Source: DUUI01 sp964345765
Lineage (GTDB): Bacteria; Bacillota_I; Bacilli_A; Erysipelotrichales; Erysipelotrichaceae
DNA length: 31,326 bases
Assembly: GCA_964345765.1 (NCBI GenBank)
Contig: CAYFSJ010000016.1
Span: 1 to 31,326 of the forward strand
Reading direction: 5' to 3'
The stretch's first letter is position 1. The number at the start of each line of letters is the position of its first letter. Of the stretch, positions 23,415 to 31,202 are shown piece by piece. A program made the position numbers and the translations under genes. The notes under the pieces were generated by a model. It was not told the origin of the DNA and did no database searches. It saw only the letters and a list, made by a program, of their open reading frames with translations.

Positions 23415-24488
23415 ATGGGACTTAATTACAGAAAACGGATACGTTTAGGTAAATTCATTAACCTTAATTTAGGAAAACGTGGCGCAGGTTTTTCCTTTGG
23501 GATTCCAGGGGCACGCATCAGTGTCAACTCACAAGGCCGTAAACAAGCCTCAATTGGGATACCAGGAACAGGTCTTTATTACACAAAATCATTAGGGACA
23601 CGTTCCAAAAAGAAAGAAGCCGCTACCAAGGCCACTCACGCAACCAATAGTTACCAACAACAAGATGCACTTAATGCATATCAAAATGCTTTATATGCAC
23701 TAAGTCATATTCATACTGAAGCTTATGATTTTTTAGACTTTGAAGCCGATCCGATTGAATATGTCACAAGAGAGCTAGGCCCCCTTCAAAAAGAAGCACT
23801 AGCTAAACTTGAGAACTTCAAACCTTCTTTCTTTGATCGTCTACTAAAGAAAGATGTCAAAAAATATGAACAACTCCAAGAAGATGTCTTTACTGCTATG
23901 GAACAAGATGAAGAAAATAGAACCATCCATCAAGTGAATGATCAATTAGCTCAAGGACTTAAAAAGAATCAACCCAAAGCAATGAACGAATTCATTAAAT
24001 TAGTCGGTGGATTTGATGTCTTTAGCGATGATGCAATCTCTCATAAAATTGATTATGTGATGAACGTAGATGAGGCCAGTGCCATCATTATCAATGTAAC
24101 GACTGATATGAAAGAAGATGTCTTAGATAATGTGGTCAGCATCACTGATAAAGGCAATTACTCGACTAAGAAATTATCTAAAACTGCTTTTAATGAACGT
24201 TGTTACGCCTATATTTGTTCATTAGCCTTAGGATATGCAACTGAGGCATTAGCCATCACACCTCTATATAAAGCACTTATCAATATCACGGATACCTCAG
24301 TTAATGAATCGACTGGTCTAAGAGATTCTAGAGTTATTTTAGCGGGTGAATTTGATGAGAATCAGCTCATTCAATATGATTATGAAAACTTAAATCCTAT
24401 CGAAGTAGTTGAAAAAAGTTCGGTCGAAATGAATTTCACTCCTCGAAATGGTTTTAAAGAAGTCGCTCCAATAGGTCAAAATAATTGA
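23415..24488 (+). CDS. DUF4236 domain protein
   Basis: A 357-aa soluble protein. The first 60 residues are the DUF4236 domain: RIRLGKFINLNLGKRGAGFSFGIPGARISVN and ASIGIPGTGLYYTKS, a glycine-rich beta repeat of unknown function. Residues 60-130 are variable and helical. Residues 130-357 form a second region I do not recognise, including IDYVMNVDEASAIIINVTTD and LGYATEALAITPLYKAL; there is no membrane segment or signal peptide. Starts after CGGAG, with an extended -10 (TGC TAGAAT) at 23382-23390. It ends on TGA just before the HxlR gene, whose -35 overlaps this stop. Similar proteins usually have a short C-terminal extension, so the 300-residue tail is notable. Confidence 0.75.
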   Translation: MGLNYRKRIRLGKFINLNLGKRGAGFSFGIPGARISVNSQGRKQASIGIPGTGLYYTKSLGTRSKKKEAATKATHATNSYQQQDALNAYQNALYALSHIHTEAYDFLDFEADPIEYVTRELGPLQKEALAKLENFKPSFFDRLLKKDVKKYEQLQEDVFTAMEQDEENRTIHQVNDQLAQGLKKNQPKAMNEFIKLVGGFDVFSDDAISHKIDYVMNVDEASAIIINVTTDMKEDVLDNVVSITDKGNYSTKKLSKTAFNERCYAYICSLALGYATEALAITPLYKALINITDTSVNESTGLRDSRVILAGEFDENQLIQYDYENLNPIEVVEKSSVEMNFTPRNGFKEVAPIGQNN

Positions 24489-24512
24489 TTAAATTAACAG
24501 TTGTGATAAAGT
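24485..24512 (+). promoter_or_regulatory. HxlR gene promoter, predicted leaderless
   Basis: -35 TTGATT (24485-24490), spacer 16, extended -10 TGA TAAAGT (-10 hexamer 24507-24512). The ATG at 24519 is at +1. The bases between (TGTAGC) hold no ribosome site. The -10 is the weakest of the four leaderless cases. Confidence 0.5.
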
Positions 24513-24518
24513 TGTAGC

Positions 24519-24830
24519 ATGAAAACTTCAGCATGTCCTTATATCATCAGTGCTTTTGACCTTTTATCAAAAAAATGGACAGGAGTCATTGTCCACACCA
24601 TTGCTCAACAAGAGAATAATCGTGCTCATTTTAATACTCTAAAAGCAACCATCGATAATATAACTCCAAGAGTTCTATCAATGCGATTAAATGAATTAAT
24701 TGAAGAGGACATTATTGTACGTGTAGAAGATGACAGTCACCATGCTTATGAACTCACACAAAAAGGCACCGACTTAGTCGATGCCTTACGCTCAATTGAA
24801 AATTGGGCACATACTTATATTAAGCTTTAA
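24519..24830 (+). CDS. HxlR family transcriptional regulator
   Basis: A 103-aa winged-helix DNA-binding protein. CPYIISAFDLLSKKWTGVIVHTI is the HxlR N-terminus with one Cys at residue 6. The recognition region follows in NTLKATIDNITPRVLSMRLNELIEEDII, then a wing (HHAYELTQKG) and a C-terminal dimerisation helix. Family members such as HypR sense thiol or aldehyde stress through an N-terminal Cys, so a redox role is plausible. It follows the DUF4236 gene by 30 nt with its own promoter. Its targets are not evident: there is no divergent partner gene. It has its own terminator. Confidence 0.9.
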   Translation: MKTSACPYIISAFDLLSKKWTGVIVHTIAQQENNRAHFNTLKATIDNITPRVLSMRLNELIEEDIIVRVEDDSHHAYELTQKGTDLVDALRSIENWAHTYIKL

Positions 24831-24852
24831 CCGAGATATTCTCGGTTTTTTT
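24829..24852 (+). terminator. Rho-independent terminator of the HxlR gene
   Basis: AACCGAGA, loop TAT, TCTCGGTT, then five T. The first two stem bases belong to the TAA stop of the HxlR gene (24828-24830). It may also act weakly for the convergent amylase gene, whose TAA is at 24851-24853. Confidence 0.88.
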
Positions 24853-26293
24853 ATAGGTTAACATCATCCTTGACCCAAACGGAAACATTGCGTCCATAAA
24901 CTTTGAAATCACCAAAACCATCTTCTTTAATGGTTACTTTTTCATCATGGTGACCTAAGTAATCCGCAAACACTTGTCCAGCATAATGTTCACCAACATA
25001 CATTGAAATTTGATTATCTGTATGATTTGACATAATTGTTGCGCTTGTCTCAGGATGTTCTTGATTACCATGACGCACCCATCCAATACAATTGGCTTCT
25101 TGCATATAATCATCTTGATCACCATACGCAAAATGTTTACGACATAGCATTAACTTTTCAATCATTTCCGGATTTCCCTCTTGTGGATTATCACCACCAA
25201 TACCATAATAATCACCAAAGAAGATACAAGGATAACCTTCACTTCGCATTAAGATATAGGCATAAGCTAAAGGTTTAAACCAGTCTCCAACCCAAGAGGA
25301 TAAGGATTGATCGGGTTGAGAATCGTGATTATCCACAAAGGTCACAGCCATTAATGGGTTAACCCCAATAATTGTATTATCAACTAATTGTCTTAAATCA
25401 TAATTTTCATTAGCTAAAGCAGCTTCATAGAAATTGTAATGTAAACCAACATCAAACAAATCAATACCATAGTTTGTTTGAACCGCATAATTTTGTTTCT
25501 TCTCTAAATTCGCTGTCCAATACTCACCAAAGATATAGAAATCATCCTTTTGATTTGTTTTCGTATACTCAACAAAATCTCTCATAAAGTAATCATTAAT
25601 ATGTCGAATTGCATCTAATCTAAAACCATCAACACCTGTTTCATTAACTAACCAATCTGAATAATGCATCAATTCCTTAACAACATCTGGATGGCTATGG
25701 TCTATATCAGCAAACATTAAATAGTCAAAGTTCCCTTTTTCAGCAGAAACTCCTTGGGACCAATCTTTATTTTCACCAAGAATCTTATAAACTCCAGTTT
25801 CTCCAGTTTTGTGGTCATAATCAACACCGGTAAAATGATTAAAATTCCAAACAAATTCAGAATATTTTCCATCTCGTCCTGGGAAATTGAAACCGGTAAA
25901 GCCTTCAATATTCTTTGGTTCTTCAATCTCTTCTAAACGATTCTCTGGATTAACTTTTACTGCCATAAATTCTTCTGCATAATCTGCGCTTGCTTTATGG
26001 TTTAAAACAATATCAGCATACACACTCATACCAAGTTCATGGGCTTTATTAATTAACGATAATAGCTCTTCTTTTGTTCCATACTTTGTACGGACTGACC
26101 CTTTTTGATCAAACTCACCTAAGTCAAACAAATCATAAATGCCATACCCAACATCATAAGTCGATGTTGCTTTGGACATTGGCGGTAACCAAATTCCCGT
26201 AATACCCATTTCAGAAAACTTCTCTAATTCACCTTCAAACCAACTATAGAAATTACCATCCGCATTGGCATACCATTCGAATGCTTGTAGCAT
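24851..26293 (-). CDS. Alpha-amylase, GH13 (intracellular)
   Basis: Hydrolyses alpha-1,4 bonds of glycogen, starch or maltodextrins in the cytosol (no signal peptide). It opens MLQAFEWYANADGNFYSWFE, the GH13_5-type start. Conserved regions: ADIVLNHK, DGFRLDAIRHI (nucleophile Asp227), FGEYW (acid/base Glu257) and FVDNHDSQP (Asp324). The C-terminal beta domain is present, and 480 aa is the usual length. Start: ATG 26293 has GGAG only 2 nt away. Reading upstream in frame gives IENGV back to the barstar stop, with ATA at 26308 where relatives have Met; GAGG lies 8 nt before that ATA, so the true start could be there. Last gene of the ppx-ppk-barnase-barstar-amylase run. Confidence 0.94.
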   Translation of the reverse strand: MLQAFEWYANADGNFYSWFEGELEKFSEMGITGIWLPPMSKATSTYDVGYGIYDLFDLGEFDQKGSVRTKYGTKEELLSLINKAHELGMSVYADIVLNHKASADYAEEFMAVKVNPENRLEEIEEPKNIEGFTGFNFPGRDGKYSEFVWNFNHFTGVDYDHKTGETGVYKILGENKDWSQGVSAEKGNFDYLMFADIDHSHPDVVKELMHYSDWLVNETGVDGFRLDAIRHINDYFMRDFVEYTKTNQKDDFYIFGEYWTANLEKKQNYAVQTNYGIDLFDVGLHYNFYEAALANENYDLRQLVDNTIIGVNPLMAVTFVDNHDSQPDQSLSSWVGDWFKPLAYAYILMRSEGYPCIFFGDYYGIGGDNPQEGNPEMIEKLMLCRKHFAYGDQDDYMQEANCIGWVRHGNQEHPETSATIMSNHTDNQISMYVGEHYAGQVFADYLGHHDEKVTIKEDGFGDFKVYGRNVSVWVKDDVNL

Positions 26294-26308
26294 GACTCCA
26301 TTTTCTAT

Positions 26309-26623
26309 TTAAAATTCCTCACTTTCATTAATGAAAATATAATCTTTCATTCTAAAATCAAGATGAGGATTACTTTTACTTGCATCCTCAAATGTTTGAA
26401 CTAATTTATAGCCATATTCTCCTAATTGATCTAACATCATTTCTGAATATATTAAAAGAATAATTAACTTTTCTGGTTGAGAATAAGTACTTAATAAATC
26501 ATAAAGTGCATCCAGATTCTTTCCATAATAATCTGGAAAATTTAAGCGATCACTTAAGTAAGTATGTACTTGTTCCTTACTAAGCATGTTATAACCATTT
26601 AATACTGTCACAATTTTATCCAT
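26309..26623 (-). CDS. Barstar family ribonuclease inhibitor
   Basis: A 104-aa protein with the barstar fold pattern; LNFPDYYGKNLDALYDLL (helix 2 with the barnase-binding face) is the family signature, and TFEDASKSNPHLDFRMKD follows near the end. Barstars bind and block barnase-type RNases in the cytosol. It overlaps the barnase gene by one base (TAATG), an arrangement that ties inhibitor and toxin synthesis. The acidic residues that contact barnase cannot be matched one by one, but the DYYGKNLDAL motif is clear. The start has no strong ribosome site of its own, consistent with coupling to the barnase stop. Followed after 15 nt by the amylase. Confidence 0.9.
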   Translation of the reverse strand: MDKIVTVLNGYNMLSKEQVHTYLSDRLNFPDYYGKNLDALYDLLSTYSQPEKLIILLIYSEMMLDQLGEYGYKLVQTFEDASKSNPHLDFRMKDYIFINESEEF

Positions 26624-27039
26624 TAATACAATTCCTCAAAACTTTCATAGTGGTCATGGGTGTAATAAATCTTCCCATCCTTGGAATAGACGAGCCGCTT
26701 CGCATTACGCCCCTTTCCTTGATAATCAATATCCGCTTCAAAATAAGTGTTTTCAGGCAATAACCCTTCTCGATTCATAAATCGATCACCACCAATACTC
26801 TTTTGATCACTTACTTCCCAAAGGTTTTGTTGATGGGGAACCCAACCCAAATCATACGCTTCTTGTTTAGTAATGTAGTTAGGTGGTAACTCATTATACG
26901 TATGTAAATATTCTGCTACTTCCTCTTTAGAAGTATACGGTTGATTATACTCAATTTGAGTTGTCTCAACCGGCTTATGACAGGACGATACTAGTAACAA
27001 CAGCATCGTTACTATTAATAAACTAATCTTTTTAATCAT
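26623..27039 (-). CDS. Barnase-like ribonuclease with lipoprotein signal
   Basis: A 138-aa guanyl-specific-type RNase. After a short signal peptide with a lipobox (VSSC, Cys20) comes the barnase domain (about 37-138). All catalytic residues of barnase are found by motif: LPPNYITK (Lys58, barnase Lys27), FEADIDY (Glu101, Glu73), GRNAKR (Arg111/Arg115, Arg83/Arg87) and THDHY (His130, His102). SIGGDRFMNREGLLP is also conserved. So a lipid-anchored, active RNase outside the membrane is inferred. Barnase of Bacillus is secreted free; a membrane anchor is unusual. I choose ATG 27039 because a basic MIKK signal start follows; GTG at 27051 is an alternative. It overlaps the inhibitor gene by one base. 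Stop TAA. Confidence 0.88.
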   Translation of the reverse strand: MIKKISLLIVTMLLLLVSSCHKPVETTQIEYNQPYTSKEEVAEYLHTYNELPPNYITKQEAYDLGWVPHQQNLWEVSDQKSIGGDRFMNREGLLPENTYFEADIDYQGKGRNAKRLVYSKDGKIYYTHDHYESFEELY

Positions 27040-27073
27040 ATCTTTTCTCACAATCCAGCATTCATTTTATCAC

Positions 27074-29167
27074 TTAATTGAAAAAATCTTTAATCTTTTG
27101 CCAGAAAGTCTTAGGTTCTTCAACGATAGGTGTTTCAATCACTTCAATTCTAGAGAAGTATTGTCTAAGAATATCTTGGGAATGATCGCCCTTTATAGGA
27201 GCATAATTTGCGTCTGATTGCATCAACCATCCAGTTGACGTATCAGATTTCTCAGTATCTAAAATCATATTGATATCATCAATAATACTTGCTTGGGTAA
27301 TCTGTACAAATGCTTCAACACGTCGTTGAGTATTTCGATTTAAGAAATCACCAGAGCCAATAAAGATGGTGTTTCTGGATTTTGGACCAAATCTAAATAT
27401 TCGAGAATGTTCCAAATGCCGACCAAGAATTGACTTCACTTGAAGGTTATCTGTATAACCAGGGACTTGAGGAATCAAACAACATATCCCGCGAATGATT
27501 AAGAAAACATCCACCCCTGCTTGAGATGCTTCGATTAATTTATTCATAATTAACATATCATTCATTGAATTGATTTTAAAAGTAATCTCACCATCACCAT
27601 ATTGTTTATGTGCTTGAATTTCTTGATCAATTGCCTCAACCACTTCTTGTTTGAAATGTTTTGGCGCAATCCACATCGCACTCACGTCATCCACTGTATC
27701 ATTGATGGACAAGGCATCAAACATATTGTTGGCATCTTGACCCACCATTTGATTGGTTGTTAAGTATGCTAAATCCGTATATTGTTCTTGAGTACTCTCA
27801 TTGAAATTACCAGTCCCAATATAGGTCGTATAAGCAATCTTATTTCCTCTTAGGGCAGTAATTAAACAAACCTTTGAGTGAACCTTATAATCGGTTAAAC
27901 CATAAATTACCGTACATCCTGCATCTTCTAATGTTTTTGAGTAATCAATATTGGATTGTTCATCAAAACGTGCTCTCAGTTCCATGACCGCTAAAACTTC
28001 CTTCCCTTTTTCAGCAGCATACATCAAGGCTGCAGCCACTCGAGAAGGAGAAGCTAAACGATACAGAGTAATCTTAATTGAGACAACTTCAGGATCGTTT
28101 GCCGCCTCATAAAGCATTTGAATAAATGGTTGACTCGATTGATAAGGATAACTAAGGAGTAAATCTTTATTTAGTAGATAATTCATTCCACTCTTATGAG
28201 TAAAATCAACAGGTACAACCGGACTAACACTTTCATAGAGGGCTTCTGGATGAAGCTGTCCAATCTCTTTTTTAAGTGCATGACCAAAAGATAAATCCAA
28301 TGGAAAATGGTTGATGACCATCGAATAATCTTTAATATTTAACTCAGAAATTATGTACTCTTTAAATTCTGTAGAAATATCATGATTCATCTGAACTCTA
28401 ACAATGCCTAGACGTTTTCGTTTCTTTAACAATTGTTCCATAACATCTTTAAAGTCTTCATAATCATCCATCACCTCACCACTGACATCCACATCCGCAT
28501 TTCGAGTGATGCGTAAAGTAACAACTTCTTCAATCTGATACTTTTTAAACATAGATGATAAATGTTGAGTAATTAAGTCACCCGCAAAAAAGACATGGGT
28601 CCATTCATTAATCGTATAAGAATAATAGTTTTTAAGTTTACCCAAAGGAATAATGCCATACTTAACTTTATTATCTTTTGATAACATTCGTGCCATGACA
28701 TAGGATTCATTATTATTTAAAAACGGAAATGGATGATGAGGATCAATAATTTGAGCACTTAATAACGGTTTAATTTCATTGGTAAAATATTTCTTGGTCA
28801 AGACTGACTCAACTTTTGATAGATTGTTAAAATCAACAAAATGAACATTCAAAGAACGTAATTTACTTTTAAGTTTATTAATAATTTTACTAGTATTTTG
28901 TTGATGCTCATTTAGCCAAGAGAAGACATTGGTAATTTGTTGTTGCGCATTATGACCTGTCTTTTCATCAATCTTATCTGGATATAAAATCATTTGGTCA
29001 CTTAAGGAACCGATGCGTACCATAAAAAATTCATCTAAGTTACTACCATAGATTGACATAAAACTAAGTCGTTCTAATAGGGGCGTTTGACTATCAATCG
29101 CCTGATAGAGCACACGCTTATTAAATTCTAGCCATGATAATTCACGATTAATCATAATACGAGTCAT
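27074..29167 (-). CDS. ppk: Polyphosphate kinase 1
   Basis: Makes inorganic polyphosphate from ATP, reversibly. At 697 aa it has the normal length: an N-terminal helical domain (INRELSWLEFNKRVLYQA), a head domain, and two catalytic phospholipase D-like domains. The phosphohistidine is in YKVHSKVCLIT (His430) and the second catalytic His in GRHLEHSRIFRFG (His587). LRARFDEQSNI and TGNFNESTQ complete the active site. Starts after GGGGAGC, with ATG at 29167. It lies 3 nt after ppx. Stop TAA at 27074, about 35 nt from the barnase ATG, with no terminator between, so read-through into barnase is possible; an extended -10 (TGA TAAAAT) overlaps this end and might serve the barnase gene. Confidence 0.95.
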   Translation of the reverse strand: MTRIMINRELSWLEFNKRVLYQAIDSQTPLLERLSFMSIYGSNLDEFFMVRIGSLSDQMILYPDKIDEKTGHNAQQQITNVFSWLNEHQQNTSKIINKLKSKLRSLNVHFVDFNNLSKVESVLTKKYFTNEIKPLLSAQIIDPHHPFPFLNNNESYVMARMLSKDNKVKYGIIPLGKLKNYYSYTINEWTHVFFAGDLITQHLSSMFKKYQIEEVVTLRITRNADVDVSGEVMDDYEDFKDVMEQLLKKRKRLGIVRVQMNHDISTEFKEYIISELNIKDYSMVINHFPLDLSFGHALKKEIGQLHPEALYESVSPVVPVDFTHKSGMNYLLNKDLLLSYPYQSSQPFIQMLYEAANDPEVVSIKITLYRLASPSRVAAALMYAAEKGKEVLAVMELRARFDEQSNIDYSKTLEDAGCTVIYGLTDYKVHSKVCLITALRGNKIAYTTYIGTGNFNESTQEQYTDLAYLTTNQMVGQDANNMFDALSINDTVDDVSAMWIAPKHFKQEVVEAIDQEIQAHKQYGDGEITFKINSMNDMLIMNKLIEASQAGVDVFLIIRGICCLIPQVPGYTDNLQVKSILGRHLEHSRIFRFGPKSRNTIFIGSGDFLNRNTQRRVEAFVQITQASIIDDINMILDTEKSDTSTGWLMQSDANYAPIKGDHSQDILRQYFSRIEVIETPIVEEPKTFWQKIKDFFN

Positions 29168-29170
29168 ACA

Positions 29171-30070
29171 TTAGCTCCCCCTTTTTAATACATTCTTTAT
29201 TAAATATCCTTCACGAACACCATTTTTTGAAACTAAAATCTGTGTTGAGCCAAGCTCCTCTAAGATTGCGACAATGGCACTCATTCCTGGCAACAAGGTA
29301 TGAATTCGATCTGGAACAACTTTTAAAATAATATCTTGAGACTCTTTACTACCATCCCCTAATTGTTTCAATAATTTTTTCAGATGTTGTACTGTTAGTA
29401 TATTTGAGTTCTTATAGGATTCATCTAAATATTGTTGGAGCTTTAAGATAGCTCGCATCGTTCCACCAACGCCAATGACATCTTTAAATTCATCTTTTTT
29501 GATTTTCTTGGCATCAATGGTTTCTTTAACAAATGATTTTATTTGTTTGCGCTCTAATTTAGAAGGTAATAATTGACTCACAAAATTTTTATATAAACTT
29601 AAAGAGCCAATTGGATAGGAGTCTGAAGTAATGACTTCTTTATTTTCAAATGGAACCACTTCACAAGATCCACCCCCTAAATCAATTAAAACGGCTTTAT
29701 CAATCACTTGGTAGTCCAATGCACCAATAACCCCTAAATTGCCTTCTTCATAACCATCAATTAAATCAATATCAAAGCCTGTTTCATCTTTAATAATCTG
29801 AAGTACCTCTTGACTATTTTCAATGCTTCTTAGGGATGCGGTCGCGAAAGGATAAACTTGTTTAATGTTTAAAGTATCGATTGTTTCCTTAAATATTTTT
29901 AAGATTCGAATTAAGTTTGAAAGACCAGCCTCTAGCAATTGATTGTTTTCAATTTGAGCAACCAATCCGGCCATTTCTTTGGATGAAAATAACAATCTAA
30001 AGCCATCTTCATTCTCTTGATAAACATTCATTCTTACGGTATTTGAGCCTATATCTATTATTGAAATCAT
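29171..30070 (-). CDS. ppx: Exopolyphosphatase/pppGpp phosphohydrolase family
   Basis: A 299-aa Ppx/GppA phosphatase of the ASKHA fold: IIDIGSNTVRMNVYQ (phosphate-1 loop), VYPFATASLRSIEN, LIDLGGGSCEVV (phosphate-2), and VIGVGGTMRAIL. It lacks the C-terminal HD domain of long Ppx proteins; 300 aa is the short form. In this setting it probably hydrolyses polyphosphate, possibly (p)ppGpp. First gene of ppx-ppk, starting after GAGG. -10 TATAAT with TG extension at 30090-30098. The divergent PAP2 gene starts 66 nt away. Confidence 0.93.
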   Translation of the reverse strand: MISIIDIGSNTVRMNVYQENEDGFRLLFSSKEMAGLVAQIENNQLLEAGLSNLIRILKIFKETIDTLNIKQVYPFATASLRSIENSQEVLQIIKDETGFDIDLIDGYEEGNLGVIGALDYQVIDKAVLIDLGGGSCEVVPFENKEVITSDSYPIGSLSLYKNFVSQLLPSKLERKQIKSFVKETIDAKKIKKDEFKDVIGVGGTMRAILKLQQYLDESYKNSNILTVQHLKKLLKQLGDGSKESQDIILKVVPDRIHTLLPGMSAIVAILEELGSTQILVSKNGVREGYLIKNVLKRGS

Positions 30071-30089
30071 ATGTCACCTCACGGTTCTT

Positions 30090-30098
30090 ATTATACAC
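30090..30098 (-). promoter_or_regulatory. Extended -10 of the ppx operon
   Basis: On the minus strand TGTATAAT with TATAAT at 30090-30095. The leader from about 30083 carries GAGG before ATG 30070. It lies back to back with the PAP2 promoter. Confidence 0.6.
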
Positions 30099-30120
30099 TA
30101 TCAAGTCTTTATTTATTCTG

Positions 30121-30129
30121 TGTTATAAT
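30121..30129 (+). promoter_or_regulatory. Extended -10 promoter of the PAP2 gene, leaderless
   Basis: TGT TATAAT with the last T at 30129. Position +1 is then 30136, the A of ATG. The six bases between are TGTTCA, with no ribosome site. Confidence 0.72.
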
Positions 30130-30135
30130 TGTTCA

Positions 30136-30612
30136 ATGAAACAAATACTTGATACCTTCATGATTTTCATGACAACTTTAGGCAATACTGGCATGATTTG
30201 GATTGCTCTAATTATTTTGTTATTGATACGTAAACAAACTCGCTTTTTTGGTTATCTTTGCCTTATCGCATTATTAAGTGAGTATTTTATTAATGACATG
30301 ATTATTAAGGACGTTGTCGCTCGAGATAGACCCTTTATTGCCCATAATTTAGATATTTTAATTAAACCACCATCAGGCTATTCTTTTCCTTCTGGTCATT
30401 CTGCCAGTAGTTTCGCTTTTGCGGGGATGTTCTTATTATTTAAACAAAAAGGACGATTCCTCGTCCTCGTTATTGCGACATTCATCGCCTTTTCTCGTGT
30501 TTATTTAGATGTACATTATCTAAGTGATGTCTTAGTCGGAATTACATTAGGTCTAGCAGTTGCTGCTATTATTTACTATAAATATTATAGATCAACAATC
30601 TCTAATACTTGA
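30136..30612 (+). CDS. PAP2 family phosphatase
   Basis: A 158-aa membrane phosphatase with five or so transmembrane helices, of the undecaprenyl-diphosphate / phosphatidic acid phosphatase superfamily. Motifs: KDVVARDRP (Lys59, Arg66; KxxxxxxRP), YSFPSGHSA (PSGH, His88), and SRVYLDVHYLSD (SRxxxxxHxxxD, His127). A role in recycling undecaprenyl diphosphate is plausible, not proven. ATG 30136 is preferred: a longer frame to 30043 has no ribosome site and its start lies upstream of the promoter. The gene is predicted leaderless and ends on TGA, overlapping the end of the convergent histidine phosphatase gene by 28 bases. Confidence 0.9.
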   Translation: MKQILDTFMIFMTTLGNTGMIWIALIILLLIRKQTRFFGYLCLIALLSEYFINDMIIKDVVARDRPFIAHNLDILIKPPSGYSFPSGHSASSFAFAGMFLLFKQKGRFLVLVIATFIAFSRVYLDVHYLSDVLVGITLGLAVAAIIYYKYYRSTISNT

Positions 30613-31160
30613 CCATAGGCATCAAAAACGATAGTGAAGCCACGACCATTCTTCGTATAATGATCACGATACGTATCAAATGGTGTTTGTTTGTAAATAT
30701 GATGCACCATTCTTAATACTCCATTATGAGCGACAATGACAGCGCTCTTTTTTTCTTCTTCACTCATTTTCTTTGAAATAGACTCAATGATTGAACTCAA
30801 ACGATGTTTAAGGGTCTCATAGGTTTCCATTTCATCTTGAGCACTGTTATTTAAGAATACATCATAAAATTCTTCAATGACCTCATCCACTGGCTTACCT
30901 TCATAAGAACCAAAGTTTGTCTCTCTTAGTTCTTCTAATTTAATAATCTCTTGATTTGGGTATAACACCTTGGCCGTATCATAGGCTCTAGGTAAATCAG
31001 AACTAAAGATTAAATCAGTTTCAGGGTATTCAATTTCTTTTTTTAGTTGTTCTAACTCAGCTTTACCTTCAGCTGATAAAGGAGTTTGAGAATGCCCACT
31101 CATGACTGCTTTTTTATTTGCTTCAGATTTTCCATGTCGAATAAAAGTTATTGTCTTCAT
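30585..31160 (-). CDS. Histidine phosphatase (phosphoglycerate mutase-like) family protein
   Basis: A 191-aa enzyme of the histidine phosphatase superfamily. The catalytic RHG is in FIRHGKSEAN (His9), the SSDLPRAYDTA (Arg) segment follows, then the acid residue in RETNFGSYEG, and the second His in VIVAHNGVLRM. The substrate is unclear: cofactor-dependent phosphoglycerate mutases are longer (about 230-250 aa) and this fits the GpmB/CobC/phosphatase branch. ATG 31160 follows GGAGGG; the longer 31172 start is not supported. Its 3' end overlaps the PAP2 gene on the other strand by 28 bases. Confidence 0.9.
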   Translation of the reverse strand: MKTITFIRHGKSEANKKAVMSGHSQTPLSAEGKAELEQLKKEIEYPETDLIFSSDLPRAYDTAKVLYPNQEIIKLEELRETNFGSYEGKPVDEVIEEFYDVFLNNSAQDEMETYETLKHRLSSIIESISKKMSEEEKKSAVIVAHNGVLRMVHHIYKQTPFDTYRDHYTKNGRGFTIVFDAYGQVLEIVDL

Positions 31161-31202
31161 ATTTCCCTCCACTCACTATCTTAACAAGTTTAATTGAATT
31201 GT

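Noticed and set aside
27040..27051. GTG start four codons upstream for the barnase
   Set aside because: The ATG gives the normal basic start of a lipoprotein signal, and no better ribosome site favours the GTG; not firmly excluded.
30043..30135. N-terminal extension of the PAP2 protein
   Set aside because: It lies upstream of the extended -10 promoter and overlaps the ppx start.
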